A DNA stretch of 64,000 nt from Paraburkholderia silviterrae (GTDB lineage Bacteria > Pseudomonadota > Gammaproteobacteria > Burkholderiales > Burkholderiaceae), in NCBI RefSeq assembly GCF_004353915.1, contig NZ_SMRP01000001.1:124001-188000 (forward strand), in the 5' to 3' direction. The position numbers and the translations under genes are program-made. The notes under the pieces are model-generated. The model saw only the letters and a program-made list of their open reading frames with translations. It did no database searches and was not told where the DNA came from. The first letter of the stretch is position 1, and each line of letters starts with the position of its first letter. Shown here piece by piece: positions 1 through 8,773 of the stretch.

Positions 1-392
1 GCGGCCTCGATCTGGCGGCAAACGTGGCGTATACGCAGTCGAAGATTCTGGCCAATGCGCAGAATCCCGCGAGCGTCGGCAAGTACTTCTACCGGATTCC
101 GCTGTGGCGCGCGAATCTCGTCGCAACGTACCGCTTCGACGCGCGCAGCGCGCTCACGCTCGCGGCCCGCTATTCGGGGCGCCAGTACAACACGCTCACC
201 AACACCGACACCAACCCGAACGTGTTCGGCGGCACGAGCACGTACACGGTCGCCGACATCAAGTACACGTTCCGGCCCACGAAGAAGAGCGAGATTGGCG
301 TGGGCATCGACAACCTGTTCGACGCGCGCTACTTCGTCTACCACCCCTATCCGGGCCGCACGTACTACGTCGAAGCGAAGCTCGGCCTATGA
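1..392 (+). CDS. TonB-dependent outer-membrane receptor, C-terminal part
   Basis: The frame is open from the left edge, so the gene starts outside the window; about 129 C-terminal residues are visible. Alternating beta-strand sequence with a late NLFDARYF motif and a closing aromatic/hydrophobic strand (YYVEAKLGL) is the usual end of a TonB-dependent receptor barrel, which imports iron-siderophores or other metal complexes across the outer membrane. Its TGA overlaps a possible ATG of the next gene, so the two are probably one operon. The substrate cannot be read from this fragment. Confidence 0.85.
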   Translation, partial: GLDLAANVAYTQSKILANAQNPASVGKYFYRIPLWRANLVATYRFDARSALTLAARYSGRQYNTLTNTDTNPNVFGGTSTYTVADIKYTFRPTKKSEIGVGIDNLFDARYFVYHPYPGRTYYVEAKLGL

Positions 393-487
393 ACCCGCGC
401 CTGCCTTCGTCCCTGCAGCAATCGCAATCGCAACCCCCGGCCCGGCGCGCGTCGCACGCCGCCGCGCCGGACCACGAGGAGCCTCCG

Positions 488-2041
488 ATGTCCGCTACCC
501 TGCCCGCTTCCGGCACGCCAGGCACGCGCGCCGCCCCCGCTGCCGGCGCCGTTCAACCCGGCTATCGCACGCTATGGCGCTGGCATTTCTACGCCGGCCT
601 GTTCGTCATGCCGTTTCTGATCGTGCTCGCGATCACCGGCACGATCTATTGCTTCCAGCCGCAGATCGAGCCGTTGCTGTATCCGCACCGGCTCGTGGTC
701 GCGCCCGCCGCGACGCCGCGCCTGAGCGCCGACGCCCTGCTCGCGCGGGCGCGGGCCGCGCTGCCGCCGGGCGCCCGGCCCGTGCGCGCGCATATCGAAG
801 CGGATCCGGCACGCAGCGCGGAGTTCGTGTTCGCGCTCGACGGCGGCGCCAAGGAGAGCGTCTATCTGAACCCGTATAACGGCGAAGTGCTTGGCACGCT
901 CGACGTGGAGCGCCGCTTCATGCAGGTGGACCGCATGCTGCACCGCAAGCTGCTGCTCGGCAAGCCCGGCGAGCTGCTGATGGAGCTGGCCGCCTGCTGG
1001 ACGCTCGTGATGATCGTGACCGGCGTTGCGTTGTGGTGGCCGCGCCAGCCCGGCGAGCGGGGCCTGGCATGGGGTTCGACGCTACGCGCCGCGCTGTGGC
1101 CACGCCTGGGCGCAAAGGGCCGGCCGTTCTGGAAGAGCCTGCATGGCGCGATCGGCATCTGGCTTGCGGTGGGTGCGCTCGCGTTCGTCGTGAGCGGCTT
1201 GCCGTGGACGGGCTCGTGGGGCACGCAGTTCAAGGCGCTCGCGACGCGCGCGAGTCTCGGTGCGCCGCGTGGCGCGTGGGGCGGCGGCCTGGCGCTGCAG
1301 TCGACGCCGCCCGGCGCGCAAGGCACGCCGGCGAGCGCTGCCGCGGGCCACGCCGAGCATGCCAATCACGCCGCCGCCGATGAGCACGCGGGCCACGACA
1401 TGGCGTCGATGCCCGGCATGGTGATGGACGACCTGCCGCTGCCCAACGTGCCATGGGCCGTGGGGGCGGTGCCGGTGCCGCAGTCGCCCGGGGGGCGCGC
1501 GCAGCCCGCGTCGCACTGGACGCTCGATCAGGTAGTCGCGCAGATGCGCGCACTTGGCGTGCAGAGCGGCTACGACGTCGCGCTGCCCGCAACGGCAACG
1601 GGCGTCTATGTCGCGTCGTACTTTCCAGCGGACCCGAAAGAAGAACGCACGGTCTATATCGACCAGTACAGCGGCAAGATGCTCAAGGACATCCGCTACG
1701 CCGATTACGGTGCGGTTTCACAGGCCATTTCGTATGGCACGTCGCTGCACATGGGGCGTTACTTCGGCCTCGCGAACCAGCTGATTTGCGCGGCGATCTC
1801 GCTCGGGCTCGCGGCGCTCGCCGTCACCGGCTTCGCAATGTGGTGGCTGCGCCGCCCCGCCCGCGCGTCTCGCGGGCTCGGTGCGCCCTCGCGCGAGCGA
1901 GCCGCGCCGCCCATGCGCGCCTGGAAAGCGGGGATCGTCATCCTCGGCGTGATCTTCCCGCTGATGGGCGCGACGATCGTGGCCGTGTGGGTGCTCGACC
2001 GACTCGCTTTCGGCCGCTCGAACGATCTTTCGTCTTCCTGA
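488..2041 (+). CDS. PepSY-associated TM (PiuB-like) inner-membrane protein
   Basis: 517 residues. Four hydrophobic spans are visible: near residues 30-52, after the MELAACW motif, around the HGAIGIWLAVGALAFVVSG stretch, and two close together at the end. The intervening periplasmic parts resemble PepSY domains. This family sits next to TonB receptors and is thought to act in reduction or uptake of iron-siderophores. I chose ATG 488 because GAGGAG lies 6 bases upstream; an in-frame ATG at 389 overlaps the receptor stop but has no comparable site. An insert at about residues 285-318 is rich in His and Met (HAEHANHA, HAGHDMASMPGMVM) and could bind copper or another metal. Confidence 0.85.
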   Translation: MSATLPASGTPGTRAAPAAGAVQPGYRTLWRWHFYAGLFVMPFLIVLAITGTIYCFQPQIEPLLYPHRLVVAPAATPRLSADALLARARAALPPGARPVRAHIEADPARSAEFVFALDGGAKESVYLNPYNGEVLGTLDVERRFMQVDRMLHRKLLLGKPGELLMELAACWTLVMIVTGVALWWPRQPGERGLAWGSTLRAALWPRLGAKGRPFWKSLHGAIGIWLAVGALAFVVSGLPWTGSWGTQFKALATRASLGAPRGAWGGGLALQSTPPGAQGTPASAAAGHAEHANHAAADEHAGHDMASMPGMVMDDLPLPNVPWAVGAVPVPQSPGGRAQPASHWTLDQVVAQMRALGVQSGYDVALPATATGVYVASYFPADPKEERTVYIDQYSGKMLKDIRYADYGAVSQAISYGTSLHMGRYFGLANQLICAAISLGLAALAVTGFAMWWLRRPARASRGLGAPSRERAAPPMRAWKAGIVILGVIFPLMGATIVAVWVLDRLAFGRSNDLSSS

Positions 2042-2422
2042 CAAAGCGGCGATCGCGCCTATGCGAGGCTTGCTTTCACGCTCGAGCAGCGTTGAACGCG
2101 CTGCGGTAATCTGAGGACACAATTGCCCTTGAACCCGGCCCTGCAATCCGGTTTCCAAGCAATATGAGGTCTCGCATGGGAGCGGAGTAAGCGCTTTGCA
2201 CTAACTCCGGCCGACCGCGAAGCATGGGACCCGCGTAAGAGCCTTGCATGGGGCTGGAGTAAGTGCTGAAGCACTAACTCCAGCCGACAGCTAAAGCACT
2301 AACTCGGGTCGACCGCAAAGCATGGGACCCGAGTAAGCGCTAAAGCGCCAACTCGGGTCGACCGCGAAGCATGGGGCCGGAGTAAGTGCTGAAGCACTAA
2401 CTCCGGCCGACAGGAGGTAACA
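2042..2422 (+). repeat. Leader array of covarying hairpin repeats
   Basis: The 381-base gap holds no gene. From 2175 to about 2417 it consists of roughly 48-base units starting CATGGG and ending near CCGACCGCGAAG, at 2175, 2247, 2321 and 2370, plus shortened units at 2223 and 2292. Each full unit folds: 2252-2266 pairs with 2271-2285, 2326-2340 with 2345-2359, and 2375-2389 with 2394-2408. Each has the same internal A/A mismatch (the 2326 unit has one more mismatch beside it) and a four-base loop (TGAA or TAAA). Stem bases differ between units with compensating changes (G-C, A-T or C-G at the same position). The last unit runs straight into the AGGAGG ribosome site of the gene at 2423. Confidence 0.85.
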
Positions 2423-2743
2423 GTGTTCCGGCTCATTTCTGCATTGGGGATAGCTGCGGCGCTTGCAGGCTGCGTGGCGTACCCTGGCTACTACGACGGC
2501 ACGTACGGCTATGGCTACCCCTATCCCTACGATTACGGCTATCCGTACGGGTACGGCTACCCCGCCTACTATTACGGACCAAGCTTCGGCTTTGCCTACT
2601 GGGGCGGCGGCGGCGGATGCTGCTATCACGGCGGGCACGGAGGCTGGCATGGCGGCGGCGGTTGGCACGGAGGCGGTTGGCACGGCGGCGGTGGCAGCAG
2701 CTGGCAAAGCGGCGGCAGTCACGGCAGCGGGCACGGGCACTAG
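2423..2743 (+). CDS. Small Gly/Tyr/His-rich lipoprotein
   Basis: 106 residues from a GTG start with a strong AGGAGG site 6 bases upstream. A short signal peptide ends in the lipobox LAGC, so the mature protein should be lipid-anchored from Cys16. The first half is Tyr/Gly/Pro repeats (YGYPYPYDYGYPYG), the second is Gly/His/Trp repeats (GGWHGGG) ending HGSGHGH. No catalytic motif is visible. Such proteins are common envelope hypotheticals in Burkholderiales; metal binding by the His-rich tail is possible but not shown. The upstream hairpin array is its most unusual feature. Confidence 0.75.
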   Translation: MFRLISALGIAAALAGCVAYPGYYDGTYGYGYPYPYDYGYPYGYGYPAYYYGPSFGFAYWGGGGGCCYHGGHGGWHGGGGWHGGGWHGGGGSSWQSGGSHGSGHGH

Positions 2744-2877
2744 CCCCGCACCCGCAAGCCGTGACCACGTCGGCGTGGGCCGATGGCGCTAGCGGCCCAA
2801 ACGCAGCGCAAACGCAGCCCGAGCGCCGCCAGGCGCGCCCCAAAGCAGCCCGCGCCAAACGCCCCCCCAAACGCGCC

Positions 2878-3588
2878 TTAAACGCGCCCGTTCACCGCAA
2901 TCCCGGCGCCAGTGACCGCGCGCGCGTCCGAGGAAATCAGGAACGCGATCACCGCCGCGATTTCATCGGGCTGCACCCAGCGCGTAAAATCGGCGTCGGG
3001 CATGTCCGCGCGGTTCTGCGGCGTATCGATGATGCTCGGCAGAATCGCGTTGACCGTCACGCGCTTGTCCTTGAGCTCTTCGGCCAGCGCCTCGGTAAGC
3101 CGCGCCACGCCCGCCTTCGAAGCCGCGTAGGCGCCCATGCCAAGCCCGGCCTTCTGACCCGCACCCGCGCCGATGTTCACGATGCGGCCCGCGCCGCGCG
3201 CGAGCAGGTGCGGCAGCGCCGCCTTCGACGCATTGAGCGCCGTCTTCACATTCAAGTCGAACATCAGGTCCCACGTGCGCGCGTCGCCGTCGGCGATCGT
3301 TTCCCAGCGGAACGCGCCCGCGATGTTGATGAGCGCGTCGAGTCCGCCGAGCGCCTGGCTCGCCGTCTCCAGTGCCTGGTTCGCCGCGCCGGCGTCGACG
3401 AGGTCGATGCCGCCGATGCGCACCGCCTGTGCGAGCGTGGCGGGCCACGCGTCGTCGGCGGGTGCCGCGCCCCGGCCGATCAGCGCCACGCGCGCGCCGC
3501 GCGCCGCGAGAAACTGCGCGCTCGCCATGCCGAGACTGCCGAAGCCGCCGGTGATCGCCACCGTCTTGCCATTCACTGAGTTATCCAT
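2878..3588 (-). CDS. SDR family oxidoreductase
   Basis: 236 residues, the usual length of a classical short-chain dehydrogenase. The NAD(P) glycine motif reads TGGFGSLG near residue 14, the NNAG equivalent is NIAGAF, and the catalytic Tyr-Lys pair is in YAASKAG (about residues 150-156), followed by VNAILPSIIDTP. Cytoplasmic; the substrate is unknown. It ends against the intergenic region of the lipoprotein gene on the other strand, and stands apart from the hydroxylase gene upstream by 200 bases. No special regulation is visible. Confidence 0.88.
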   Translation of the reverse strand: MDNSVNGKTVAITGGFGSLGMASAQFLAARGARVALIGRGAAPADDAWPATLAQAVRIGGIDLVDAGAANQALETASQALGGLDALINIAGAFRWETIADGDARTWDLMFDLNVKTALNASKAALPHLLARGAGRIVNIGAGAGQKAGLGMGAYAASKAGVARLTEALAEELKDKRVTVNAILPSIIDTPQNRADMPDADFTRWVQPDEIAAVIAFLISSDARAVTGAGIAVNGRV

Positions 3589-3787
3589 CTTGAGCGCCTG
3601 TGAGTCTTGCGTTCGGGTGGTTTCGAACGATGGGTTGAAAATCGCCGCGGCGCCCGGTATTGCGCCAGCCGCCGCGTGCCGCCACGGTAACCGAGCGCGC
3701 CGCTCCCATCAACTGCAGCATCCATTGCCGCGTCATCGGTGCGCGGCCATGCGCAGGCGCGCTGCGGGCAGCAACGGCTTGTTTGCC

Positions 3788-4696
3788 TCAGGCCTCGGTG
3801 CGCACCGCTGCCAGACTGCGCCGGCGCAGCTCCTCGGTGGTTTCGCCCTTGCCGTCCGCGCGCCAGCCCGGCGGCAGGATCGCGTGGCGCACGGCCGTCC
3901 ACACATTAGGCGCGGTAGCGATGTCACGCGCGAGGCTCACCCAGTGCTCGAATTCGACGACGAGCGGATTGCGCGAGCGTGTGGGCGTGACGAGCCCGTA
4001 GCGGCACGGCTCTTCCGCGCGCTCGGCCACGTAGGTGCCGAACAGGCGGTCGAACACGATCAGCACGCCGCCATAGTTCGCGTCGAGATAATCGACGTTG
4101 GACGCATGGTGCACGCGGTGCGCCGAAGGCGTATTGAACACGTATTCGAGCCAGCCGAGCTTCGGCATCCAGGTGTTGTGCAGCCAGAACTGATAGAGCA
4201 GGTTGAACGAGAGAATCGCCACCGCGATTTCGGGGCGTACGCCGAGCCAGACGAGCGGCGCGAAGAAGATGACCGGGCCGGCAAGCTTGCTGGTCCACCC
4301 GAGCCGATATGCCGAAGACAGCGTGAGCTGATTGGGCGAATGGTGCACCGCGTGCGAGGCCCAGAAAAAGCGCATGCGGTGCGAGGCGCGGTGATAGCAG
4401 TAGTAGCAGAATTCCTGGCCGACGAAGACGAGCAGCACGAGCAGGACGTTATCGATCGTGAGCGTAAAGAGACGATGCTCCCAGGCGAAGTGGAAGACCG
4501 GCGTGGCGAGCGAAATGGGCAGGAGCGCGAAAAGTTTTCGTCCGACGAGATCGGCGAGCGAGAGCCAGACCTCGGACCAGTCGAAGGGAGCCTGGCCGTC
4601 GCAGCGTTTGCGCAGCCAGAGCACCGCCGCCTCGATCAGCGAGGCGGCAACGATGAAGAGCGTGACATAAGACGCGAGTTTGCCTGTCGATAGCAT
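3788..4696 (-). CDS. Sterol desaturase / fatty acid hydroxylase family protein
   Basis: 302 residues, membrane-bound di-iron enzyme family. The three histidine boxes are clear: HRASH (about residue 101), HAVHH (about 113) and HRVHH (about 192). Hydrophobic spans flank them near residues 8-28, 75-95 and 140-165. These enzymes hydroxylate or desaturate lipids using O2 in the inner membrane. The exact lipid is not predictable; hopanoid, ornithine lipid and sphingolipid roles are known in the superfamily. A single-gene unit with no partner. Confidence 0.85.
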   Translation of the reverse strand: MLSTGKLASYVTLFIVAASLIEAAVLWLRKRCDGQAPFDWSEVWLSLADLVGRKLFALLPISLATPVFHFAWEHRLFTLTIDNVLLVLLVFVGQEFCYYCYHRASHRMRFFWASHAVHHSPNQLTLSSAYRLGWTSKLAGPVIFFAPLVWLGVRPEIAVAILSFNLLYQFWLHNTWMPKLGWLEYVFNTPSAHRVHHASNVDYLDANYGGVLIVFDRLFGTYVAERAEEPCRYGLVTPTRSRNPLVVEFEHWVSLARDIATAPNVWTAVRHAILPPGWRADGKGETTEELRRRSLAAVRTEA

Positions 4697-4961
4697 GTGA
4701 ATAGTGTGCGAGTAGTAGCGCCTGGCGCGGTGTTGAAAAGGACGCGTCGTGCGCTGCGGGATCGGCCGTCGCGTCGGATGAACCGCACTTTAGTGGCGCG
4801 GGACGCGCAGAACCACTCACAAAATATGTCGCCGCATGTCGTGCGTGCGCCGTGAAATACCGCGACATGGTTTTGCGCGAGACTCGCCCAAGGGATCGCC
4901 CTATAGTTCGTTCCGCTGACACGCCGACTGCGTGCCCCGAACCGAAACGCAAGGATCCCCG

Positions 4962-6008
4962 ATGAAATCGCTCACCCGCTCCGCCCTCGCCGCCGCCCTC
5001 TTCGCCCTCGCCAGCGCACCGGCTTTCGCAGGCTGGTCTGGCCACGGCACGGCCTACACGCCGCACGGCACGTATAACGGCGCGCATTACGGCTCGTGCG
5101 GCGGCGGCAGCTGCTCGCATGCGGGCGGCGTGGCCGGCCCGTGGGGCGGCGTCGCGACCAACACCGGCACTGTCACGCGCACCGCGCCGGGACAGTTCTC
5201 GAACAGCGGCACGGCAGTCGGCCCGAACGGGCGTTCGGTCGAGCATTCCGGCGACACGAGCTGCGCCGGCGGGACCTGCTCGCACACCGGCACCATGACG
5301 GGCGAGGACGGCCGCAGCGCATCGACCTCGGGCAGCGTGACGCGCACGGCGCCGGGCCAGTACTCGTCGACGGGCACGGTCACCGCCGCGAACGGCAATA
5401 GCGTGAGCCACAACGCCTCGACCAGTTGCGCCGGCTCGACCTGCTATCGCTCGGGCACCGACACGGGCAGCGATGGCGGCACGGTCACGCACTCGGGCAG
5501 CGCCACGCGCGTAGCACCTGGCGTGGTGACGACGTCGGGCGGCTCGACCGTCGTCCATGGCGGCACGGTCACGACGGGCGGGACCACGGTGGTCCAGGGC
5601 GGGTCCACGGTGGCCGTGGGCGCCACGGTTGCCGTCGCGCCGGTCCCGGCGCCCGTGCCTGCGCCGGTGGTTGTCACGCCGCCGCCGGCCAACACGGTCT
5701 ATGTGGCCCCGCCGCCGGCGCCGAACACCGTCGTCGTCGCCCAGGCACCCAAGACCGTGTACGTGGCGCCGCCGAAGCACGTTTATGTTGCACCGCCCGC
5801 GCCGAAGGTCGTGTATGTGGCGCCGCCCGCGCCCAAGGTCGTGTACGTCGCGCCGCCCGCGCCGCGAGTCGTGTATATCGGGCGCCCGCTGCCGCACGCT
5901 GTCTATGTCGCACCGCGTCCGGTCTACGTCGCGCCCGCCCCGCGCGCCGCGATCTGGGTGCCGGCACACTGGGCAGGCCGCGTCTGGGTGCCTGCGCATT
6001 GGGCCTGA
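4962..6008 (+). CDS. Secreted Gly/Thr and Pro/Val repeat protein
   Basis: 348 residues with an AGG at 4951 about 8 bases before the ATG. A signal peptide is clear (MKSLTRSALAAALFALASAP, cleavage after AFA). The body contains imperfect repeats of about 42 residues built on TRTAPGQ..STGTVT..NG.SV.H..STSCAGGTC, with paired cysteines in each repeat (about residues 45-190). The C-terminal third is a proline repeat of the form PPAPKVVYVA, ending in two WVPAHWA copies. No enzyme motif is seen. Probably an exported surface or periplasmic protein; Cys pairs suggest disulphides in an oxidising compartment. Confidence 0.7.
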   Translation: MKSLTRSALAAALFALASAPAFAGWSGHGTAYTPHGTYNGAHYGSCGGGSCSHAGGVAGPWGGVATNTGTVTRTAPGQFSNSGTAVGPNGRSVEHSGDTSCAGGTCSHTGTMTGEDGRSASTSGSVTRTAPGQYSSTGTVTAANGNSVSHNASTSCAGSTCYRSGTDTGSDGGTVTHSGSATRVAPGVVTTSGGSTVVHGGTVTTGGTTVVQGGSTVAVGATVAVAPVPAPVPAPVVVTPPPANTVYVAPPPAPNTVVVAQAPKTVYVAPPKHVYVAPPAPKVVYVAPPAPKVVYVAPPAPRVVYIGRPLPHAVYVAPRPVYVAPAPRAAIWVPAHWAGRVWVPAHWA

Positions 6009-6011
6009 TAG

Positions 6012-6242
6012 CTAACGCGTGGTGCCCGTTTCCACGGGCGCACCCCGACCGCCCCGCTGTGTCCTGAGTGCCCACCCGGCAAATCCGGGCGCCACGGCCA
6101 CGAACAGCGCGGCGAGCGTCGTGGCGTCGGGCGCGCGCAGCGCCTGCAGATAAGGCGCCAGATAGGCAAACAGCGTGAAATGTCCGCCGATCATCGCGAT
6201 CGACACGCACTGTGAGGCCATCAGCCGGCGCTCGGGGAACAC
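6012..6242 (-). pseudogene. MFS transporter fragment
   Basis: A stretch of about 45 residues (RRLMASQCVSIAMIGGHF and on through TLFAYLAPYL) resembles one transmembrane helix and loop of a major facilitator transporter. MFS proteins are about 400 residues; nothing recognisable remains on either side, and the rest of the frame (WALRTQRGGRGAP) is not membrane-like. It sits immediately behind the stop of the secreted repeat protein on the opposite strand. I read it as a deletion remnant. A small genuine membrane peptide is the alternative. Confidence 0.45.
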
Positions 6243-6450
6243 ATTACGCGACGCCCGCGCGCCGCGAGTTCCCGCGCAACGTGCGCGACGCGACGTTCGT
6301 GCGCGCGCATCTCATCTAATATCGAAGGAGCCGCCGCGAGCCGATAGCAGCCCTTATCAATGGGCTTGAATCGCGCACCCGAATAGCGGCGCCGCAGCGC
6401 CCCCAGGCATCCCCACCACGAAGCGCAACGACCACCGCCGGAGGCGGCCC

Positions 6451-7164
6451 ATGGAGCAGGCAAACCGGATCATCGTGCTCGACGACGAAGCCGAGCTGCG
6501 CCACATGCTGCAGCGCTTCTTGAGCGGGCATGGCTTCGAAGTGCGCGCCGTCGCCGACGGCAAGCGCCTCGACCGCATGCTGCAGCGCGAGCCTTACGAC
6601 CTGCTGGTGCTCGATCTCATGATGGAGCCCGAAGACGGCCTGAGCGTATGCCGCCGGCTGCGCGCCGAAGGCCACACGCTGCCGATCCTCATGCTCACGG
6701 CCAAGGGCGATGCCGCCGACAAGGTGATCGGCCTCGAAACCGGCGCCGACGACTACCTCGCCAAGCCCTTCCTGCCCGACGAGCTCGTCGCGCGCGTGAA
6801 GGCGCTGCTGCGCCGCCAGAAGATGGCCGCGGGTGACCCCACCGTCACGACACAGCGGCTGCGCTTCGGCGATTTCGTCTTCGACGTCGGCCAGCAAACG
6901 CTCCTGCGCGACGGCGTGCCCATCGAGATCCACTCGGCGCAAATGCTGTTGCTGCACGCGCTCGGCTCCTCGCCCAACCGCGCCGTGAGCCGCGAGAACC
7001 TGCTCGCGCGCGCCCGCGGACGCGACCACGCCGCGCTCGACCGCAGCGTCGACGTGCAGATCCTGCGGCTGCGCCAGATCGTCGAGGAAGATCCCGCCAA
7101 GCCGCGCTTCATCAAGACCGTCTGGGGCATCGGCTACATGCTGGTGGCCGGCGTCGACCGCTGA
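6451..7164 (+). CDS. OmpR-family response regulator
   Basis: 237 residues. Receiver domain at about 6-118: acidic pair DDE near the start, phospho-acceptor Asp in LLVLDLMM (about residue 53), Thr in MLTAKGD and Lys in AKPF. The C-terminal winged helix (about 135-232) ends with the usual IKTVWGIGYML. Its stop overlaps the kinase start by one base (TGATG), so the pair is translationally coupled. Arrangement and sequence resemble OmpR/EnvZ, but whether it controls porins is unknown. Confidence 0.92.
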   Translation: MEQANRIIVLDDEAELRHMLQRFLSGHGFEVRAVADGKRLDRMLQREPYDLLVLDLMMEPEDGLSVCRRLRAEGHTLPILMLTAKGDAADKVIGLETGADDYLAKPFLPDELVARVKALLRRQKMAAGDPTVTTQRLRFGDFVFDVGQQTLLRDGVPIEIHSAQMLLLHALGSSPNRAVSRENLLARARGRDHAALDRSVDVQILRLRQIVEEDPAKPRFIKTVWGIGYMLVAGVDR

Positions 7165-8537
7165 TGCGCCACTCGTTCATGCTTACGCCCTCGCGCTGGC
7201 TGCCGCGCTCGCTCCTCTCGCGCAATATCGCGCTGCTGGTGGCGCTCGTCGCCCTCACTCAGGTGTGCTCGTTCGCAGCGCTGCTGCATTTCGTGCAGCG
7301 CCCGCGTATCGAGCGCGCCTCGATCATCTTCGCCGATTACGTCGAGATGCTCGACGGCACGCTCGCCGCGATGCCGCCGGCCGAAGGCCGCGCCGCCGCC
7401 GCGCGCCTGAATGCGCGCCATGAGGCGCCCGCCGCGAGCGTCGACTTGCCCGGCGTGAATCCGCTGCACGTTTTCCAGACGTGGCAGCGCGACGTCTTCA
7501 TCGAGGCGCTCCAGCGTCATCTGCCCGCCGACATGCCGGTGCGCTGGGAAACATCAGACGAAGAGCGCCTGTGGATACGCGTGCACGCGGCGGGCGAGCC
7601 CATCTGGGTGGCCCTGCCGATGACCGCCGACGCGCGCGCGAGCGGTATCACCACGGCCATCGTGCTGTCGATCGGCCTCGCGCTGCTTGCGGCGTTCACG
7701 GGCTGGCTGATCCAGCTGCACCTGAACCGCCCGCTCGACGATCTCGCTCACGTGGCGCGCCGCTTGAGCGCGGGCGAAGCGCCCGCACCCCTGCCCACCG
7801 ACGGCCCGACCGAGATCGCTCAGGTTAGCCAGGCGTTCAATCAAATGACCGCCGCGCTGCAACAAGCCGAAGCGACGCGTGCGCTGATGCTCGCCGGCGT
7901 CTCTCACGACATCCGCACGCCGCTCACCAAGCTGCGCCTCGCCATCGCCATGGCGCTGCCGCGCGGCACCAACGACAAGCTCGTCGATTCGGCCGAGGGC
8001 TATCTCGACCACATCGACACGATCCTCCAGCAGTTCATGGACTACGCGGGCAGCGGCGAGCGCGAAGCACCACAGCCGGGCGACCTCAACGCGCTCGCGG
8101 GGCAACTCGTGGCCGACTTCGCGGGGCTCGGGCACGAATTCGACTTCGAGGAAGGCGAGCTGCCGAGCTTCGCGTTCCGGCCCGTGGCCGTCATGCGGCT
8201 CTTGATGAACCTGATGCAGAACGCCGTCGTATATGGCCGCACGGGCCTGTGCGTGCGCACGTGGCAGGCCGACGGCCACGCCTGCGTGGCCATTTGCGAC
8301 CGCGGCGGCGGCATCCGCGCAGAAGAACTGGAGCGGCTCAAATCACCCTTCAGCCGCGGCACCAACGCGCGTGGTCACTCGGGCGGCACCGGCCTCGGGC
8401 TCGCAATCGTCGAACGAATCGCGCGGCTGCACGGCGGCTCGCTGACCTTCGCCGACCGCGCTGGCGGCGGACTCGAAGCCGTAGTGAAGCTGCCGCTCGA
8501 ACGCGCCCCGTTTGCGCAGCCCGCTGCGCACGGGTGA
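7164..8537 (+). CDS. HAMP-domain sensor histidine kinase (EnvZ-like)
   Basis: 457 residues. Two membrane spans, about residues 18-38 (NIALLVALVALTQVCSFAAL) and 160-183 (ITTAIVLSIGLALLAAFTGW), enclose a periplasmic sensor of about 120 residues. HAMP follows, then the H-box GVSHDIRTPLTKLR (phospho-His near 250), the N-box LLMNLMQNAVVYG and the glycine boxes CDRGGGI and GGTGLGLAIV. It should phosphorylate the regulator encoded just upstream. The ligand is unknown. An 11-base phased repeat starts at the end of this gene. Confidence 0.92.
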   Translation: MRHSFMLTPSRWLPRSLLSRNIALLVALVALTQVCSFAALLHFVQRPRIERASIIFADYVEMLDGTLAAMPPAEGRAAAARLNARHEAPAASVDLPGVNPLHVFQTWQRDVFIEALQRHLPADMPVRWETSDEERLWIRVHAAGEPIWVALPMTADARASGITTAIVLSIGLALLAAFTGWLIQLHLNRPLDDLAHVARRLSAGEAPAPLPTDGPTEIAQVSQAFNQMTAALQQAEATRALMLAGVSHDIRTPLTKLRLAIAMALPRGTNDKLVDSAEGYLDHIDTILQQFMDYAGSGEREAPQPGDLNALAGQLVADFAGLGHEFDFEEGELPSFAFRPVAVMRLLMNLMQNAVVYGRTGLCVRTWQADGHACVAICDRGGGIRAEELERLKSPFSRGTNARGHSGGTGLGLAIVERIARLHGGSLTFADRAGGGLEAVVKLPLERAPFAQPAAHG

Positions 8538-8588
8538 CGCGCGGGCGACACAGGGGCGAAACACGGGCGAAACATATGGGCGAAACAC
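8532..8588. repeat. Phased direct repeats of GGGCGAAACAC
   Basis: Copies of a ten-base word begin at 8532 (GGGTGACGCG), 8543 (GGGCGACACA), 8554, 8565 and 8578 (each GGGCGAAACA). The steps are 11, 11, 11 and 13 bases, about one helical turn. The array starts at the kinase stop codon and lies about 185 bases before the DUF4410 gene. OmpR-family regulators often bind direct repeats spaced one turn apart, so this could be an operator; simple tandem slippage is the alternative. Confidence 0.5.
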
Positions 8589-8773
8589 AGCGACATAATT
8601 TGCGCGTGGCATGAGCAAGCGCCTCCCCCCATACTTGCGCCTGTACCGAGCGACACGCGCTGCCACGAGACAAGAGCAGGCAAGACGCCCAGCCGGCCCT
8701 CATGAACCCGATCCAATATTTCGCCATCCTGATTAACTGGCGAATGGCGGATCCAGCACCCAGGCGACCCTAG

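Noticed and set aside
2175..2417. CRISPR array
   Set aside because: Units are nearly adjacent, differ by compensated stem changes and have no unique spacers; no cas genes nearby.
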